From a filamentous cyanobacterium ESFC-1 (lineage in GTDB: Bacteria; Cyanobacteriota; Cyanobacteriia; Cyanobacteriales; Spirulinaceae), in contig KB904821.1 of NCBI GenBank assembly GCA_000380225.1, positions 1,788,830-1,852,829 on the forward strand: DNA of 64,000 nucleotides, in the 5' to 3' direction. A program made the position numbers and the translations under genes. How positions within the stretch are numbered: position 1 is the stretch's first letter; every line of letters begins with the position of its first letter. The notes beneath the pieces are model-generated. The model was not told the DNA's origin and did not search any database. It worked only from the letters and a program-made list of their open reading frames with translations. This document shows, piece after piece, positions 25,337 through 34,909 of the stretch.

Positions 25337-25681
25337 ATGAAGAAAGTAATGTTTGTCTGCAAACGCAACTCCTGTCGCTCTCAAATGGCAGAAGGCTTTG
25401 CCCGCACCCTAGGAGAAGGTAAAGTTGCGGTGAGTAGTTCGGGACTCGAAGCCAGTCGCGTACACCCGACGGTGATTGAGGTGATGCAGGAGGTAGGAAT
25501 TGACATTACTCATCAAACCTCCGACCCCTTAAACAATTTCAGCCCAGACGATTATGATGCAGTGGTGTCTCTGTGTGGTTGTGGGGTGAATTTACCCGAA
25601 GCTTGGCTATTGCGTGGGGTGTTTGAAGATTGGGAAGTTGGGGTAGGATGCGTTAATAACGCATCCTACTATAGAATTTAA
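25337..25681 (+). pseudogene. arsC: arsenate reductase, C-terminus replaced by palindromic repeat
   Basis: The 114-residue product matches the low-molecular-weight-phosphatase-type ArsC through residue 99 (FEDW). Cys8 and Cys13 (VCKRNSCRSQ) and the redox pair Cys80/Cys82 (SLCGCG) are all in place. After FEDW, family members continue for about 30 residues (the FRRVRDEI-type helix). Here the sequence is replaced by a perfect palindrome with 13-bp arms (25643-25669) and an early stop. It may still have partial activity since the catalytic Cys residues remain, but the terminal helix is lost. I call it a disrupted gene. Confidence 0.75.
25643..25669. repeat. palindromic repeat GTAGGATGCGTTA inside arsC
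   Basis: GTAGGATGCGTTA (25643-25655) and its exact complement (25657-25669) are separated by one base. A related copy lies at 56409-56429 between two other genes. It forms the 3' end of the arsC frame. Confidence 0.85.
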
Positions 25682-25736
25682 AAAGATTATGTTTAGCGCA
25701 TAATGAATATACTTTTTAGAAAAGGTAGTGCGTTAT

Positions 25737-25991
25737 ATGACTATTGAAAAAACCATTGTAGAGAAGGTACGGGTATTGTCCCCCGAAAAACAACAGCAGG
25801 TATTGGCCTTTATTAATCTACTAGAAAATGATGAATGTGAACTTTTATATCAAGGCAAATTTAAAGAATTACAACAGGAAATTAATCTAGGAATTGAAGC
25901 AGCTAATAGAGGTGAGTTTGTGGATGCTGAAGAACTATTTTCAGGTTTAAGAAAAAAACTCCAAGACAAACGTAGTCAAGCTGGGCAATGA
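25737..25991 (+). CDS. ParD-like antitoxin
   Basis: An 84-residue protein from ATG 25737 (AAAGGTAG ribosome-binding site 8 bp upstream; a GTG three codons earlier is less likely). The N-terminus TIEKTIVEKVRVLSPEKQQQ, then VLAFINLLE, resembles small DUF2281/VapB-like helices, while the C-terminus (QEINLGIEAANRGEFVDAEELF) has the ParD toxin-binding pattern. The stop overlaps the next start (ATGA), typical of toxin-antitoxin operons. Confidence 0.8.
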   Translation: MTIEKTIVEKVRVLSPEKQQQVLAFINLLENDECELLYQGKFKELQQEINLGIEAANRGEFVDAEELFSGLRKKLQDKRSQAGQ

Positions 25992-26305
25992 CCAATATTT
26001 GCAAATTTACAGTTCCAGCCAGTCGAGACATTGAGATGATAATTGATTATGTAGCTGAAAATAGTAGTTTTGATGCAGCAGAAAGCGTTATTAGCAAAAT
26101 GAATAGTCAATGTGAAAGGTTAGCAAAATTCCCTGGTATGGGACGTAGACGGGATGAATTAGCTGCTAATGTACGCAGTTTTCCTGTTAATGATTATCTA
26201 ATTTTTTATCGTCCTATTGAGGAAGGTATTGAAATTTTACGTGTTGTTAGTGGTTACCGAGATTTAGAAGGGTTGTTTGTAAAAGATGATGAGGATTGGC
26301 AATAA
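25988..26305 (+). CDS. ParE/RelE-family toxin
   Basis: A 105-residue protein with the ParE pattern: FTVPASRDIEMIIDYVAENS, then LAKFPGMGRRRDELA, then VRSFPVNDYLIFYRPIEEGIEIL, then RVVSGYRDLEGLF. ParE toxins poison gyrase and RelE toxins cleave mRNA; the PGMGR and YLIFYR elements favour ParE. It overlaps its antitoxin by 4 bp. The pair is intact, unlike the other toxin-antitoxin remnants in this window. Confidence 0.88.
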   Translation: MTNICKFTVPASRDIEMIIDYVAENSSFDAAESVISKMNSQCERLAKFPGMGRRRDELAANVRSFPVNDYLIFYRPIEEGIEILRVVSGYRDLEGLFVKDDEDWQ

Positions 26306-26457
26306 ATTTCTCTAAAATCGAGAATTGTCCTCGTTCAAAATCATCAAGCCCTTGTTGGATACCTTAGTGTGGTTGTATTTTTGGATTTGGTATTAAAACC
26401 TAAACTTGGACCGGGTTTCCCCGCCCCTACAATTTGTTACAAATAACCCAGGACAAA

Positions 26458-29010
26458 TTACAACCAATTTCCCACTAAAATAAACGCCGACCAGTAATAA
26501 GGATGAGAAAACTCCTCTTGATTCAGTAAAGACAACTGAGCGCGACGCACCGCTTCAGCGCGATTAATGCCCTCACTCTCACTTTTTGCCAACTCTTGAT
26601 AAAATTGACTCATTAAACTGGCAGTTGCCTCATCGCTGACGTACCACAAACTGGCAAGGGTGCTTCTAGCTCCCGCTCGTACCGCCATTCCTGCCAATCC
26701 GAGGGCGGCTCGGTCATCTCCTGCGGCGGTGGTGCAGGCGCTTAACACCAGTAGTTCTAGGGGTTGGAGTTGTTGTTTGTCCGCTTGCAACAGTTGATTG
26801 AGTTCGTTAATGTTGAGTTTGCCGTCCCAAGTGAGGAGAAAGGTGTCTTCGGCTTGAGAGCTAAATTGTCCGTGGGTAGCGAGGTGAACTACGGGAAAGT
26901 TTTTCGCTCCTAATGTGGTTCTAAAGTTAGACTTGGTAAAGGTTTGGTTGAGTAAGCGCTGGCTGGTGACGGTCGCTTCAATATTGTCCAGTTCGAGTTC
27001 GACGTTGGGTAAAGCGCTAAAGCCCTGTCTGGCTTCGGTAATGCCTGCTCCTAAGACATTGAGACTTCCTGGTTCAATGGGTTGGGGGGCGACGAGGTTG
27101 AGGGTGGGCGCGATCGCGATACTATAGTTTTCAATGAGATATTGTTCGCCGTCGTATAAGGCACTCATCGGCACATTCCGCAGTACGCCGTCAGCAATGA
27201 AAACCAGGGTTTTGATGTTTTGTTGGGCTAAATCCGCTTCAATGGGGCGAATCAGCCAATCATACAGCTTCTCGGAGCGTTCTAAGCGCTTTTTGTTAAA
27301 GGCCCGTTCTCGGAAACTGGCTAACGACAAGCGATAATCTCCAACGCCTTGTTTAATTTCTGCGTCTGAGAGGGGAGTGCTATAGTTGCGTAACGGTTGA
27401 CCGGGAATGGCGGCAATCACTTCGAGGCGATCGCGTAGAATAATAGAATAGAAAATCGCAGATTGAGAATCTATCTGGTCGATTTGGACTTCTTGGGCAT
27501 CTAAACAAGCATCGCGAAAAAAGTTGTCCAACTCTGCCAACTGCAACAATTCCAAGGTTTTACGGGCTTGTTGTAAATCTCCTTGACTGGCATTCGGTTG
27601 TAGCAACAAATCCACCAACTCGCGATATACCGGTTCGACGGTTTCCCGGAAAGAAAACTGCACATCGGAACTCACCGAAACCAAATCACTCCGCAACGAT
27701 TGTAACGTTTTCACCGCTTGATTATAAGACGCGATCGCCCTGGGACGTTGTTCTTGCTGCTTATAAATCCGTCCCAACTGCCAAGACAACTGATAAGCAA
27801 CATCCCCCGCATTCGCCGTCTGCGCCAAAATCAACGCCTGTTCCGTCGCTTTCTCCGCCTCGCTGTAGCGCTTTTCGGTTTCGTACAACTGCCCCAAAAA
27901 GCCCAACGCCGCCGCCTCAGCCCGTTTATCCTTAAAATCTTGCGCTTGTCGCAGCGCCAAAGCTAAATCTTCAGCAATAGCCTTAGAACTAATCCCAGAA
28001 GCCGTTTCCTTGAGCTTCATCAAATTTTTAGCCAAATTAATCCGTCCATAAATTCCCGTTAAATTCGGCGGTATAGTCTCCAAATCCGCCTTAATCCTAT
28101 TGGCTAACGCCAAACTTTCCTGACTTTTGCCCTCATTTGCCAGCAAACTCAACTGATTCAACTGCCCTTGTAAGCGTAAGGAAGTTGAAGGGGCAATTTC
28201 GACAGCTTGGCGATAATAATCTAAAGCCATTTCAACCGGATTCACCTCATCGGTTGCTTGCTGCAACTGCGCCGCATTTCCCAAACTAATCAACGCCTCG
28301 GTTTGGGCTGTTTTATCCCCTAAACTTTCTGCGAGGGTCAAACTTTCTTGTAAAACCGTTGTCGCATCCCGCAACTGTCCCGCAGCCCGCAACACCTCTC
28401 CCAAACTCTGTAACGCCTTTGCCTTCAAAACGCTATCCGGTTTTGTCGTTAATCGTTGCTGAATTTCGGCTAACTGTAAACTCGCTTGATTGTACAACCC
28501 CAACGCCCGCAACGCCTGGACGCGGTTGAGTTGATTGCGGGTTAGCCCGGTATCGTCCTGTAACGCCTCATAAGCCGCCGTTGCCTCTGTCCAAACATCT
28601 AACGCGGTTTGCGAGTCTCCCTGGGCAAAAAGTAGCTGTCCTGTGGCTTCTTGAATCTGGGCCTGTAACAGTCCTTTCTCGTTCGTTGTCAAGGCTTGCG
28701 CCAACTGGGAACTATTATCAAGGGCTTGTGCGGCGGCGGCGAGATTGCCGATTTTGAGATAAATTAAGCCCAAATTGCGATAAGCCAACGCCTGGGTAAA
28801 TTCATCCGGGGACGCGATCGCGCCCTGTAAGATAGCAATAGCCTCCTGATATCGTCCCGCCTCGTATAACCGTTGCGCTTCCCCTTCTAAGGCAATGGTT
28901 TCTGCCACCTCCGCCTCCGACATCACAATCGCCCACCCCGGCTGACTCAACCCCACCCCACAAGCCACCGCAATCCCCAAAGCTGATAGTAAAAGTTTGT
29001 TTTTTGTCAT
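26458..29010 (-). CDS. exported TPR-CHAT domain protein
   Basis: An 850-residue protein with a signal peptide (MTKNKLLLSALGIAVACGVG, cleavage after GWA), about eight TPR units (about 40-440) and a C-terminal CHAT (caspase HetF associated with TPRs) peptidase-like domain (about 530-850). The catalytic dyad is visible as His in VVHLATHGQF and Cys in LLVLSACTTAAG. CHAT proteases include HetF and type III CRISPR-linked TPR-CHAT, but this one is exported. It is upstream of nothing on its own strand and follows the large adhesin gene. Start codon is next to a heptamer repeat. Confidence 0.9.
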   Translation of the reverse strand: MTKNKLLLSALGIAVACGVGLSQPGWAIVMSEAEVAETIALEGEAQRLYEAGRYQEAIAILQGAIASPDEFTQALAYRNLGLIYLKIGNLAAAAQALDNSSQLAQALTTNEKGLLQAQIQEATGQLLFAQGDSQTALDVWTEATAAYEALQDDTGLTRNQLNRVQALRALGLYNQASLQLAEIQQRLTTKPDSVLKAKALQSLGEVLRAAGQLRDATTVLQESLTLAESLGDKTAQTEALISLGNAAQLQQATDEVNPVEMALDYYRQAVEIAPSTSLRLQGQLNQLSLLANEGKSQESLALANRIKADLETIPPNLTGIYGRINLAKNLMKLKETASGISSKAIAEDLALALRQAQDFKDKRAEAAALGFLGQLYETEKRYSEAEKATEQALILAQTANAGDVAYQLSWQLGRIYKQQEQRPRAIASYNQAVKTLQSLRSDLVSVSSDVQFSFRETVEPVYRELVDLLLQPNASQGDLQQARKTLELLQLAELDNFFRDACLDAQEVQIDQIDSQSAIFYSIILRDRLEVIAAIPGQPLRNYSTPLSDAEIKQGVGDYRLSLASFRERAFNKKRLERSEKLYDWLIRPIEADLAQQNIKTLVFIADGVLRNVPMSALYDGEQYLIENYSIAIAPTLNLVAPQPIEPGSLNVLGAGITEARQGFSALPNVELELDNIEATVTSQRLLNQTFTKSNFRTTLGAKNFPVVHLATHGQFSSQAEDTFLLTWDGKLNINELNQLLQADKQQLQPLELLVLSACTTAAGDDRAALGLAGMAVRAGARSTLASLWYVSDEATASLMSQFYQELAKSESEGINRAEAVRRAQLSLLNQEEFSHPYYWSAFILVGNWL

Positions 29011-29097
29011 TTGTTGTTGGTTGTTGGTTATTGGTTATTGGTTATTGGTTGTTGGTTGTTGGTTGTTGGTTATTGGTTATTGGTTGTTGGTTATTGG
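29011..29097. repeat. heptamer repeat (TTGTTGG/TTATTGG)n
   Basis: About twelve units of TTGTTGG and TTATTGG lie immediately upstream of the CHAT gene's start codon. They are followed by GGACGGGGAAACCCCG, a repeated palindrome, and by GATTGCC heptamers (about 29120-29150). Confidence 0.95.
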
Positions 29098-29199
29098 ACG
29101 GGGAAACCCCGCCCCTACACACCGATTGCCGATTGCCGATTGCCGACTGCCCAAAAACCACAGCAAAGCTGCCTACTGCCCAAAACACTGATAACTGAT

Positions 29200-29392
29200 T
29201 ACTGATGACACTCGCGCGAAACTTAAATTCGCTTTTTGACGCTGAAATCCAGATATATTCTAGTGTTGAGCCTTTTCTAGAGTCTGCCCTACAGCAAGAA
29301 GTTTCTGACCCCCTTTCTGGGGCAAAATCCCACCTCCCCCCCGACTGCCGACTGCCGATTGCCGATTGCCCCTTAGAGGCTGTTAACTGAAA
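29200..29392. repeat. 190-bp dispersed repeat, copy A
   Basis: Shares with copies at about 51392-51585 and 51577-51770 the ordered blocks GAAACTTAA, GTTGAGCCTTTT, AGAGTCTGCCCT, AGTTTCTGACCCCCTTTCTG, GGGCAAAATCCCAC, GACTGCC/GATTGCC heptamers and CCCCTTA. The right end overlaps the last codons of the adhesin gene. Confidence 0.85.
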
Positions 29393-32300
29393 ACCCCTCC
29401 CCACACATCGGATAAGCATAACCCCTCGCCCCCATTTCTGCATTCGGCGCAACTGCGGTTAACTGAATCTGGCCATCAGGAGTCACCACCCAACCCTGAG
29501 TTTGTTGAATTTGCGACCTTTCTAGGGGTTCTGTACGAGGCACAACCGCCACCGCATTCTCCGAGCGACTTGCCCATTCGACGGCCCCCGTCCCTGGAGT
29601 CATCAACTCTACCGGATTCGGCGGTAAGCCGCCCCTCCCGGTCACGATAAAGGAACTCCCCCCGGCAATTTGGTCATTCTCTACCGCGCAGACATCCCGC
29701 CCCACCAGGGCTTCTGCGTCCACTAATGCCCCCGATAACTCGTTAATGCCTTGTTCTGCTGGAAAAGAAAGCAAATCCAGGGTAAACGAGCCATTCAAGC
29801 CAAATTCTGACGAAGCGGTGATATCGCTGAGGGGAGTCAGTTGGGGGCGAAATTGCAAGCCATAAATGCCGTTGGTGGTGATTAAAATATTACCCCCCTG
29901 ACCCTCAAACGCATTGGCAGTAATGTCGCTATTTTCGCCAGGGACACCAATCACAAACTCAGCCCGAATATTAATATTGCCGCCGTTACCGCCAACCCCA
30001 GCGCTTCCGGCGGTTGTGGAAATCAAACTGCCATTCCGCAATACCAAAATCCCATCGACATTAAGGCCGATATTGCCCCCATCCCCGGAACGAGTTTCCG
30101 TGAGAATTCGAGCATTATCCAAACTCAAAAATCCAGTATTCACGGCGATACCGCCAGCTACACCCACCCCGGCTGCACTCGAACTCAAACCTGCATTGTT
30201 GCTGAGTTGCAGTGTTCCGGCATTGACAATAACTTGACCGCCATTGCCCGTTGCGTCGGCACTGGCTTGGCTAAATATACCGCTATTTGCCCCGTTTAGG
30301 ATGGCTGTGTCTGCAACATTAACGATAACATTACCGGAGTTGCCTTGGCCGCGGGTACTAGCAGAGAGAAAAGCGCCATTGGTAAGGGCGAGGGAGTTGG
30401 CGGTGAAATTCACTTGGCCACCGTTACCCACTGCCCCCGATGTTACCTCGCTGGCGGCGAAACTATTGTCTAAGTTGGCGCGATCGCGCACTATAATATT
30501 TAAACTCCCGGCATTACCCTGACTCAAGGTATTCGTACTAATTCGGCCATTATTGAGCATTTGCAGCGAACCCGTGGTCAAGTTAACCCTGCCACCATTC
30601 CCCACAGCCCCAGATGCCACCTCACTCGCTGCAATGCCATTATTCTCAATTTGGGTCAAATTAGAAACATTCACATCCAAGTTACCCGCATTTCCTTGAC
30701 CGAGGGTACTGGTTGTTAATCTTGAACGGTTGGCAATGCGTAACGAAGCCGCCGCCAAATTCAACTGACCGCCTTCACCTATCCCGCTACGGGCGACAGA
30801 ACTCCCCACTAAACTATTATTGTCCAAAACTAAATCGGAGCGAATATCCAGGTTTAAGCGTCCGGCATTACCGCGGCCTAAAGTATTTGTGGTGAGTTCC
30901 GCGTTATCTGTAACCAACAAAGTATCGGCGGTAAAATCAACTCGACCGCTATTACCCACCGCTCCAGTTTTGACTTCACTGGCAATCGAACTGTTGTTGC
31001 GAATCACTGCATCAGAGCGAAGGTTAATATTCATTTGCCCGGCATTGCCTCGCCCGAAGGTACTGGTACTCAGGCGCGAATCATGAGAGATTTGCAGCGA
31101 ATCAGCGCTTAAATTAACTTGTCCGCCATTTCCTACACCATCTTGAAGTACCTCACTAATAGCAAAGCTATTGTTATCAAAAACGGCATTGGAGCCAATA
31201 TTTAGCATAAGTTGTCCGGCGTTACCTCTGCCTGCGGTACTGGTACTAATACGGGAATTATTACTGACTTGGAGTGAATTTGTGGTCAGATTTACTTGAC
31301 CGCCATTTCCGGTAACATCAGCTTCGACGCTACTCCGAATTGAACTGTTATTATCTAAAATTGTATTCCCAGTGGCGGTAATATTTAAACTTCCAGCATT
31401 GCCTTGACTTCTGGCAGTAGCAAAACTCGCATTACTACTCAAAATAGAGTTATTGGTAATGGCTAAATTTTGGGTGTTAATATTAATATCGCTGGCACGA
31501 CCTTGACCAACCGTTTGTCCCAAAAATTGAGAATTATCAAAGCTTAAATTTTGGGCTGTAATATTGATATCTCCCGCATCCGGTTGACCGAAGGTTGTTG
31601 TTTGTAACGAGGTGTTGCTAATTTCTATAACTCGCCCATTGAAATTAATCTGCCCGGTTTCTCCCAAGCCATTAATAAAAGCATTCAAAAAAGAACCATT
31701 AGCACTATTCAAAGCAGTATTTCGGATTTGAAGTATATCAGCATTAAAATTAATATTTCCAGCTTTGCCTTCATCAAAGGTACTGGTTATAAAATCTTCG
31801 GGCTGAACGCTCAACCCTGGCCCAATCAGCCCATTGTCAATATCAATAATTTGAGCATTGAGGTTAATATTGCCAGCATTACCTCGTCCCGCCGTTTCAG
31901 CAGTGAATACGGAATCATCGCGAATATTGATTACTTGGGCATTGAGGTTAATGTCTCCGGCATTGCCTTCGCGACTGGCATTACTAAACACTTGTAATCT
32001 TTGCGTGTTTAAAATCCGGGCATTAAAGTTAACGTCTCCGGCATTTCTTCGTCCCAAAGTTCTCGTATTAATTCGCGTGCTATTAATCACATTAATTGTA
32101 TCGGCAGTGATTTCGATGTTGCTTCCCGGTAAGCCAGGAGTTGTAGCGCTACTGCTACTGGTTAAAAGGGCATTATCTAACGTAATTGTGCCTTGACTGT
32201 TGAGAATAAGGGAACCACTTCTTTGACCGGAAACATTAATTTCAGCATTATTACCTAAATTAATATTATTAGCCGCCAGAAATGTAACGTCATTGCCGTC

Positions 32301-33728
32301 ACCTGTAGCACTATTAGCAAGGATTAAGTCTGTTTGATTAATATTATTTCTAGAATCAACTGTAATCTGGCCATCATCTCCTAAGAAAATTTGTGAAATG
32401 GTAATATTGCCGTTAAGGGCCTGATTGGGGGCGTATTGGTTGGTGAGGAGAACCCGACCGGGATTGGCAAAAGGCATCGCAATCAAACCTGTATTAATAT
32501 CGGCACTGGTGGCGGTGGGATTGTTTGTAGCAAAGGGGGGTTGCAACAATAAGGGAAGGGTCGGATTCAGACCGGGGAAGCCGCCGAGTTGCGCCCAATC
32601 CACGCCAGCGCGTAAGTCTACAGTCGCTTCGGTGCTACCGTCGATGGTAATGGTTTGGCCATCGCTGGTGGTGACAGTGGCAAGGTTGGGGGTGTTGGTG
32701 GGGTTGATGCTGTTACCAACGGTATCGGGTTCGTTAATGAAAATGCCCAAGGGAATATTGATGCTGCCTCCTGCGAGGACGTGCAGAGATGCACCGAAGT
32801 ACAAGTTGGCACTAAAGTCGCCGTTGGCATAAACAACGGGGTCGTTGGGGCTGTGGAGTTCGTTTAAGCTGCCGTCTAGGGTTTCGACGCGGAAGTTGCC
32901 CCCGGTTTGATAATGGGCATCCCCAATGACAGGATTGGCGCTTCTGAGGGTCATGTTTCCCCGCGAATACAGGCCGCTGTCGGAATGGTTGAGGATGAAG
33001 ATATCGACGCTTTCGTTGCCTTGAATCAGCATTTCTCCCCCGGCGCTGGCGATAAAGGGAGTGGTGCTGCTGTCGCGCAATTTGACTGTATCTTGGGCGT
33101 TGAGAATGAGGTCACCCCCTGCGTGGAGTTGTCCTTGTAGGGTGAGGTTGGGGCTATCGAGGGTCAAGTTACCGCCGACTTGTAAGTTGCCTTGATTGGT
33201 AATATTGGCTTGGTGGTTCGTCAGGGCGTTGTGGAATAATGCCCCCGGTTGGACGGAGAGGAGTTGGGAGTTGGCGATGTCGGTGGCGCTGAAAAAGCCG
33301 TTATCGCCGAGTTGGATGCTTTCGGCAGTTGTGGCCAGAAATGAGCCTCGGATGTCGAGGGAGGCGTTTTCGCCAAAGATGATGCCGTTGGGGTTGAGGA
33401 GAAAGAGGTTGGCTTCTCCTGCTACCCCTAAGCGTCCGTTGATATCGGAGGGGTTGTTGCCGGTGACGCGGGTGAGGATGTTTTCTATGCCGAGGGGGTT
33501 GCTGAAGTAAATGTTTTGACCGGATTGGATATTAAATTCGAGGAAGCTGTGAAAGAGGTTGATATCGCGAATTGCGCCGCCGTCGATGTGGTAATGATTT
33601 GGGTTTATGGGGGTGAGGGTGGTGTTTTCGTTGCCGAGGGTGGTGTCGGGAGTAATCTGGGCGCTCACGGGGAGGGTTAAAAGTAATCCGCATAAGCTAC
33701 CACCAATCCAGCGCAAGGAATCAAGCAT
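29373..33728 (-). CDS. two-partner-secretion adhesin (filamentous haemagglutinin type)
   Basis: A 1451-residue exported protein with a signal peptide (cleaved after VSA) and an N-terminal TPS domain (about 25-290) containing HSFLEFNIQSGQNIYF, NPSDINGRLGVAGEANLFLL and NPNGIIFGENASLDI, the signature recognised by outer-membrane TpsB (FhaC/ShlB) pores. The rest is a long right-handed beta-helix made of repeats rich in Asn, Gly and Leu (GNAGxLNI and GNGGxVNLT units). The last residues (FSVNSL) come from a dispersed repeat. No TpsB gene is in the window. It is likely a surface adhesin; the CHAT gene is directly downstream. Confidence 0.92.
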   Translation of the reverse strand: MLDSLRWIGGSLCGLLLTLPVSAQITPDTTLGNENTTLTPINPNHYHIDGGAIRDINLFHSFLEFNIQSGQNIYFSNPLGIENILTRVTGNNPSDINGRLGVAGEANLFLLNPNGIIFGENASLDIRGSFLATTAESIQLGDNGFFSATDIANSQLLSVQPGALFHNALTNHQANITNQGNLQVGGNLTLDSPNLTLQGQLHAGGDLILNAQDTVKLRDSSTTPFIASAGGEMLIQGNESVDIFILNHSDSGLYSRGNMTLRSANPVIGDAHYQTGGNFRVETLDGSLNELHSPNDPVVYANGDFSANLYFGASLHVLAGGSINIPLGIFINEPDTVGNSINPTNTPNLATVTTSDGQTITIDGSTEATVDLRAGVDWAQLGGFPGLNPTLPLLLQPPFATNNPTATSADINTGLIAMPFANPGRVLLTNQYAPNQALNGNITISQIFLGDDGQITVDSRNNINQTDLILANSATGDGNDVTFLAANNINLGNNAEINVSGQRSGSLILNSQGTITLDNALLTSSSSATTPGLPGSNIEITADTINVINSTRINTRTLGRRNAGDVNFNARILNTQRLQVFSNASREGNAGDINLNAQVINIRDDSVFTAETAGRGNAGNINLNAQIIDIDNGLIGPGLSVQPEDFITSTFDEGKAGNINFNADILQIRNTALNSANGSFLNAFINGLGETGQINFNGRVIEISNTSLQTTTFGQPDAGDINITAQNLSFDNSQFLGQTVGQGRASDININTQNLAITNNSILSSNASFATARSQGNAGSLNITATGNTILDNNSSIRSSVEADVTGNGGQVNLTTNSLQVSNNSRISTSTAGRGNAGQLMLNIGSNAVFDNNSFAISEVLQDGVGNGGQVNLSADSLQISHDSRLSTSTFGRGNAGQMNINLRSDAVIRNNSSIASEVKTGAVGNSGRVDFTADTLLVTDNAELTTNTLGRGNAGRLNLDIRSDLVLDNNSLVGSSVARSGIGEGGQLNLAAASLRIANRSRLTTSTLGQGNAGNLDVNVSNLTQIENNGIAASEVASGAVGNGGRVNLTTGSLQMLNNGRISTNTLSQGNAGSLNIIVRDRANLDNSFAASEVTSGAVGNGGQVNFTANSLALTNGAFLSASTRGQGNSGNVIVNVADTAILNGANSGIFSQASADATGNGGQVIVNAGTLQLSNNAGLSSSAAGVGVAGGIAVNTGFLSLDNARILTETRSGDGGNIGLNVDGILVLRNGSLISTTAGSAGVGGNGGNINIRAEFVIGVPGENSDITANAFEGQGGNILITTNGIYGLQFRPQLTPLSDITASSEFGLNGSFTLDLLSFPAEQGINELSGALVDAEALVGRDVCAVENDQIAGGSSFIVTGRGGLPPNPVELMTPGTGAVEWASRSENAVAVVPRTEPLERSQIQQTQGWVVTPDGQIQLTAVAPNAEMGARGYAYPMCGEGFSVNSL

Positions 33729-34130
33729 AATTAATTATTCAGATTATTTTAAAGATAATTGGTTTTCGTATAGGTTTGAGATTTGTTGTTGTAATTATAA
33801 CTCTTTTTTAGGTATAGTTAGAATTTGAAACTATGGTGTTATTGGCATATTTTCCTAATTTTTGCTGTAATTTGAAGTATTTTTAGATTTTACTTTTGTT
33901 AGCAAAAAAAGGAGTTTTTAAAGATTTGACTTGAGGGAGTTGCTGTAAAGAGTTGGTTTATTTTTATTTTGTTATAGAGAATTTGAAAGGGTTGCGATCG
34001 CCTTTGTTGAACCGATCAACCCAGTCATTCTCTAAGTTTAGAATATGAAAATTTGATAAAGCGCCTGGGGGGGTGTCTGGGCAATTTTAATCCCTAGGGC
34101 TACAGTAGAAGCAAAACCCTTACATTGTTT
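33729..34130. promoter_or_regulatory. divergent promoter region adhesin / DUF928 gene
   Basis: This 402-bp AT-rich region separates the adhesin gene (minus) from the DUF928-CHASE2-HAD genes (plus). It must contain both promoters and may co-ordinate the cluster. I saw no clear inverted-repeat operator. Confidence 0.5.
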
Positions 34131-34871
34131 ATGGCTATGTTCCCTCGCAAATTTGCTTTATGGTCTCGGTTGAGTTTGTTGCTGTGCTTGCCGGGTTTGG
34201 TGGGATGGTCTGAGATGACTGTAGCGGCTCCAGTAGCGCCCCAACTGGTGAGTTTGACTTTTCCCCCTACGGCGGATCGCGGTGCGCCTTCAAGGACAAC
34301 GGGAGGTGGTACAAGACAAGGGGGCAGTTGTGGGGTTGCGGTGCAGGAGTCGATCTCGAATCGGTTAACGGCTTTGGCTCCGAGTAATAATGTTATTACG
34401 ACTGTGGCGGCAAATCCGAGTATTTATATTCATGTGCCGTCTTTTCCCGAAAAAGAGGCTTTATTTCGCGTGATTGACCGCGATCGCGAGGAAGTGGTTT
34501 ACCAGGAAACTCTGAAGTTAACCGGGGAATCGGGCTTTTTGAAGTTGCAGTTACCGGATGATGTGGAACTTGCCCCTAATATTAAATATGAGTGGGGCTT
34601 TTTTGTGTTGTGTAATACTGACGATCCCGAACAAGATCGCGGGGTAGAGGGCTGGATCGAGCGTTTGCCGATGGATACAGCGTTACAAGCGCAACTCGAA
34701 GGGATGGAGATGTCTCTGGAGAAAGCGCAAGTTTACGCGGAAAATGAGGTGTGGTACGAAACTCTAGAAATTTTGCTCGGTCGTCGCGAGGAGTATCCGA
34801 CGGAATGGTTGGAATTTGTAACTTCGGTGGATTTGTCCCCGGAGATGGCCGCGAGTCCGATTGTAGAATGA
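34131..34871 (+). CDS. DUF928 family exported protein
   Basis: A 246-residue protein from ATG 34131 with a signal peptide (about 1-33, cleavage after VAA). The DUF928 pattern is visible: low-complexity linker, CGVAVQESISNRLTALAPSN, NPSIYIHVPSF, LQLPDDVELAPNIKYEWGFFVLC and DRGVEGWIERL. DUF928 is a cyanobacterial family of unknown function found beside CHASE2 and CHAT genes. The next gene begins 38 bp later on the same strand. A TTG at 34125 would add two residues. Confidence 0.85.
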   Translation: MAMFPRKFALWSRLSLLLCLPGLVGWSEMTVAAPVAPQLVSLTFPPTADRGAPSRTTGGGTRQGGSCGVAVQESISNRLTALAPSNNVITTVAANPSIYIHVPSFPEKEALFRVIDRDREEVVYQETLKLTGESGFLKLQLPDDVELAPNIKYEWGFFVLCNTDDPEQDRGVEGWIERLPMDTALQAQLEGMEMSLEKAQVYAENEVWYETLEILLGRREEYPTEWLEFVTSVDLSPEMAASPIVE

Positions 34872-34909
34872 TCGGGAAATCTCCGAAAGCAACTCCTTGT
34901 TAATTTTAC

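Noticed and set aside
28997-29205. Three overlapping 64-codon frames
   Set aside because: Heptamer repeats without stops stay open in all three frames because 7 is not a multiple of 3; products are repeats such as LLVIGYW.
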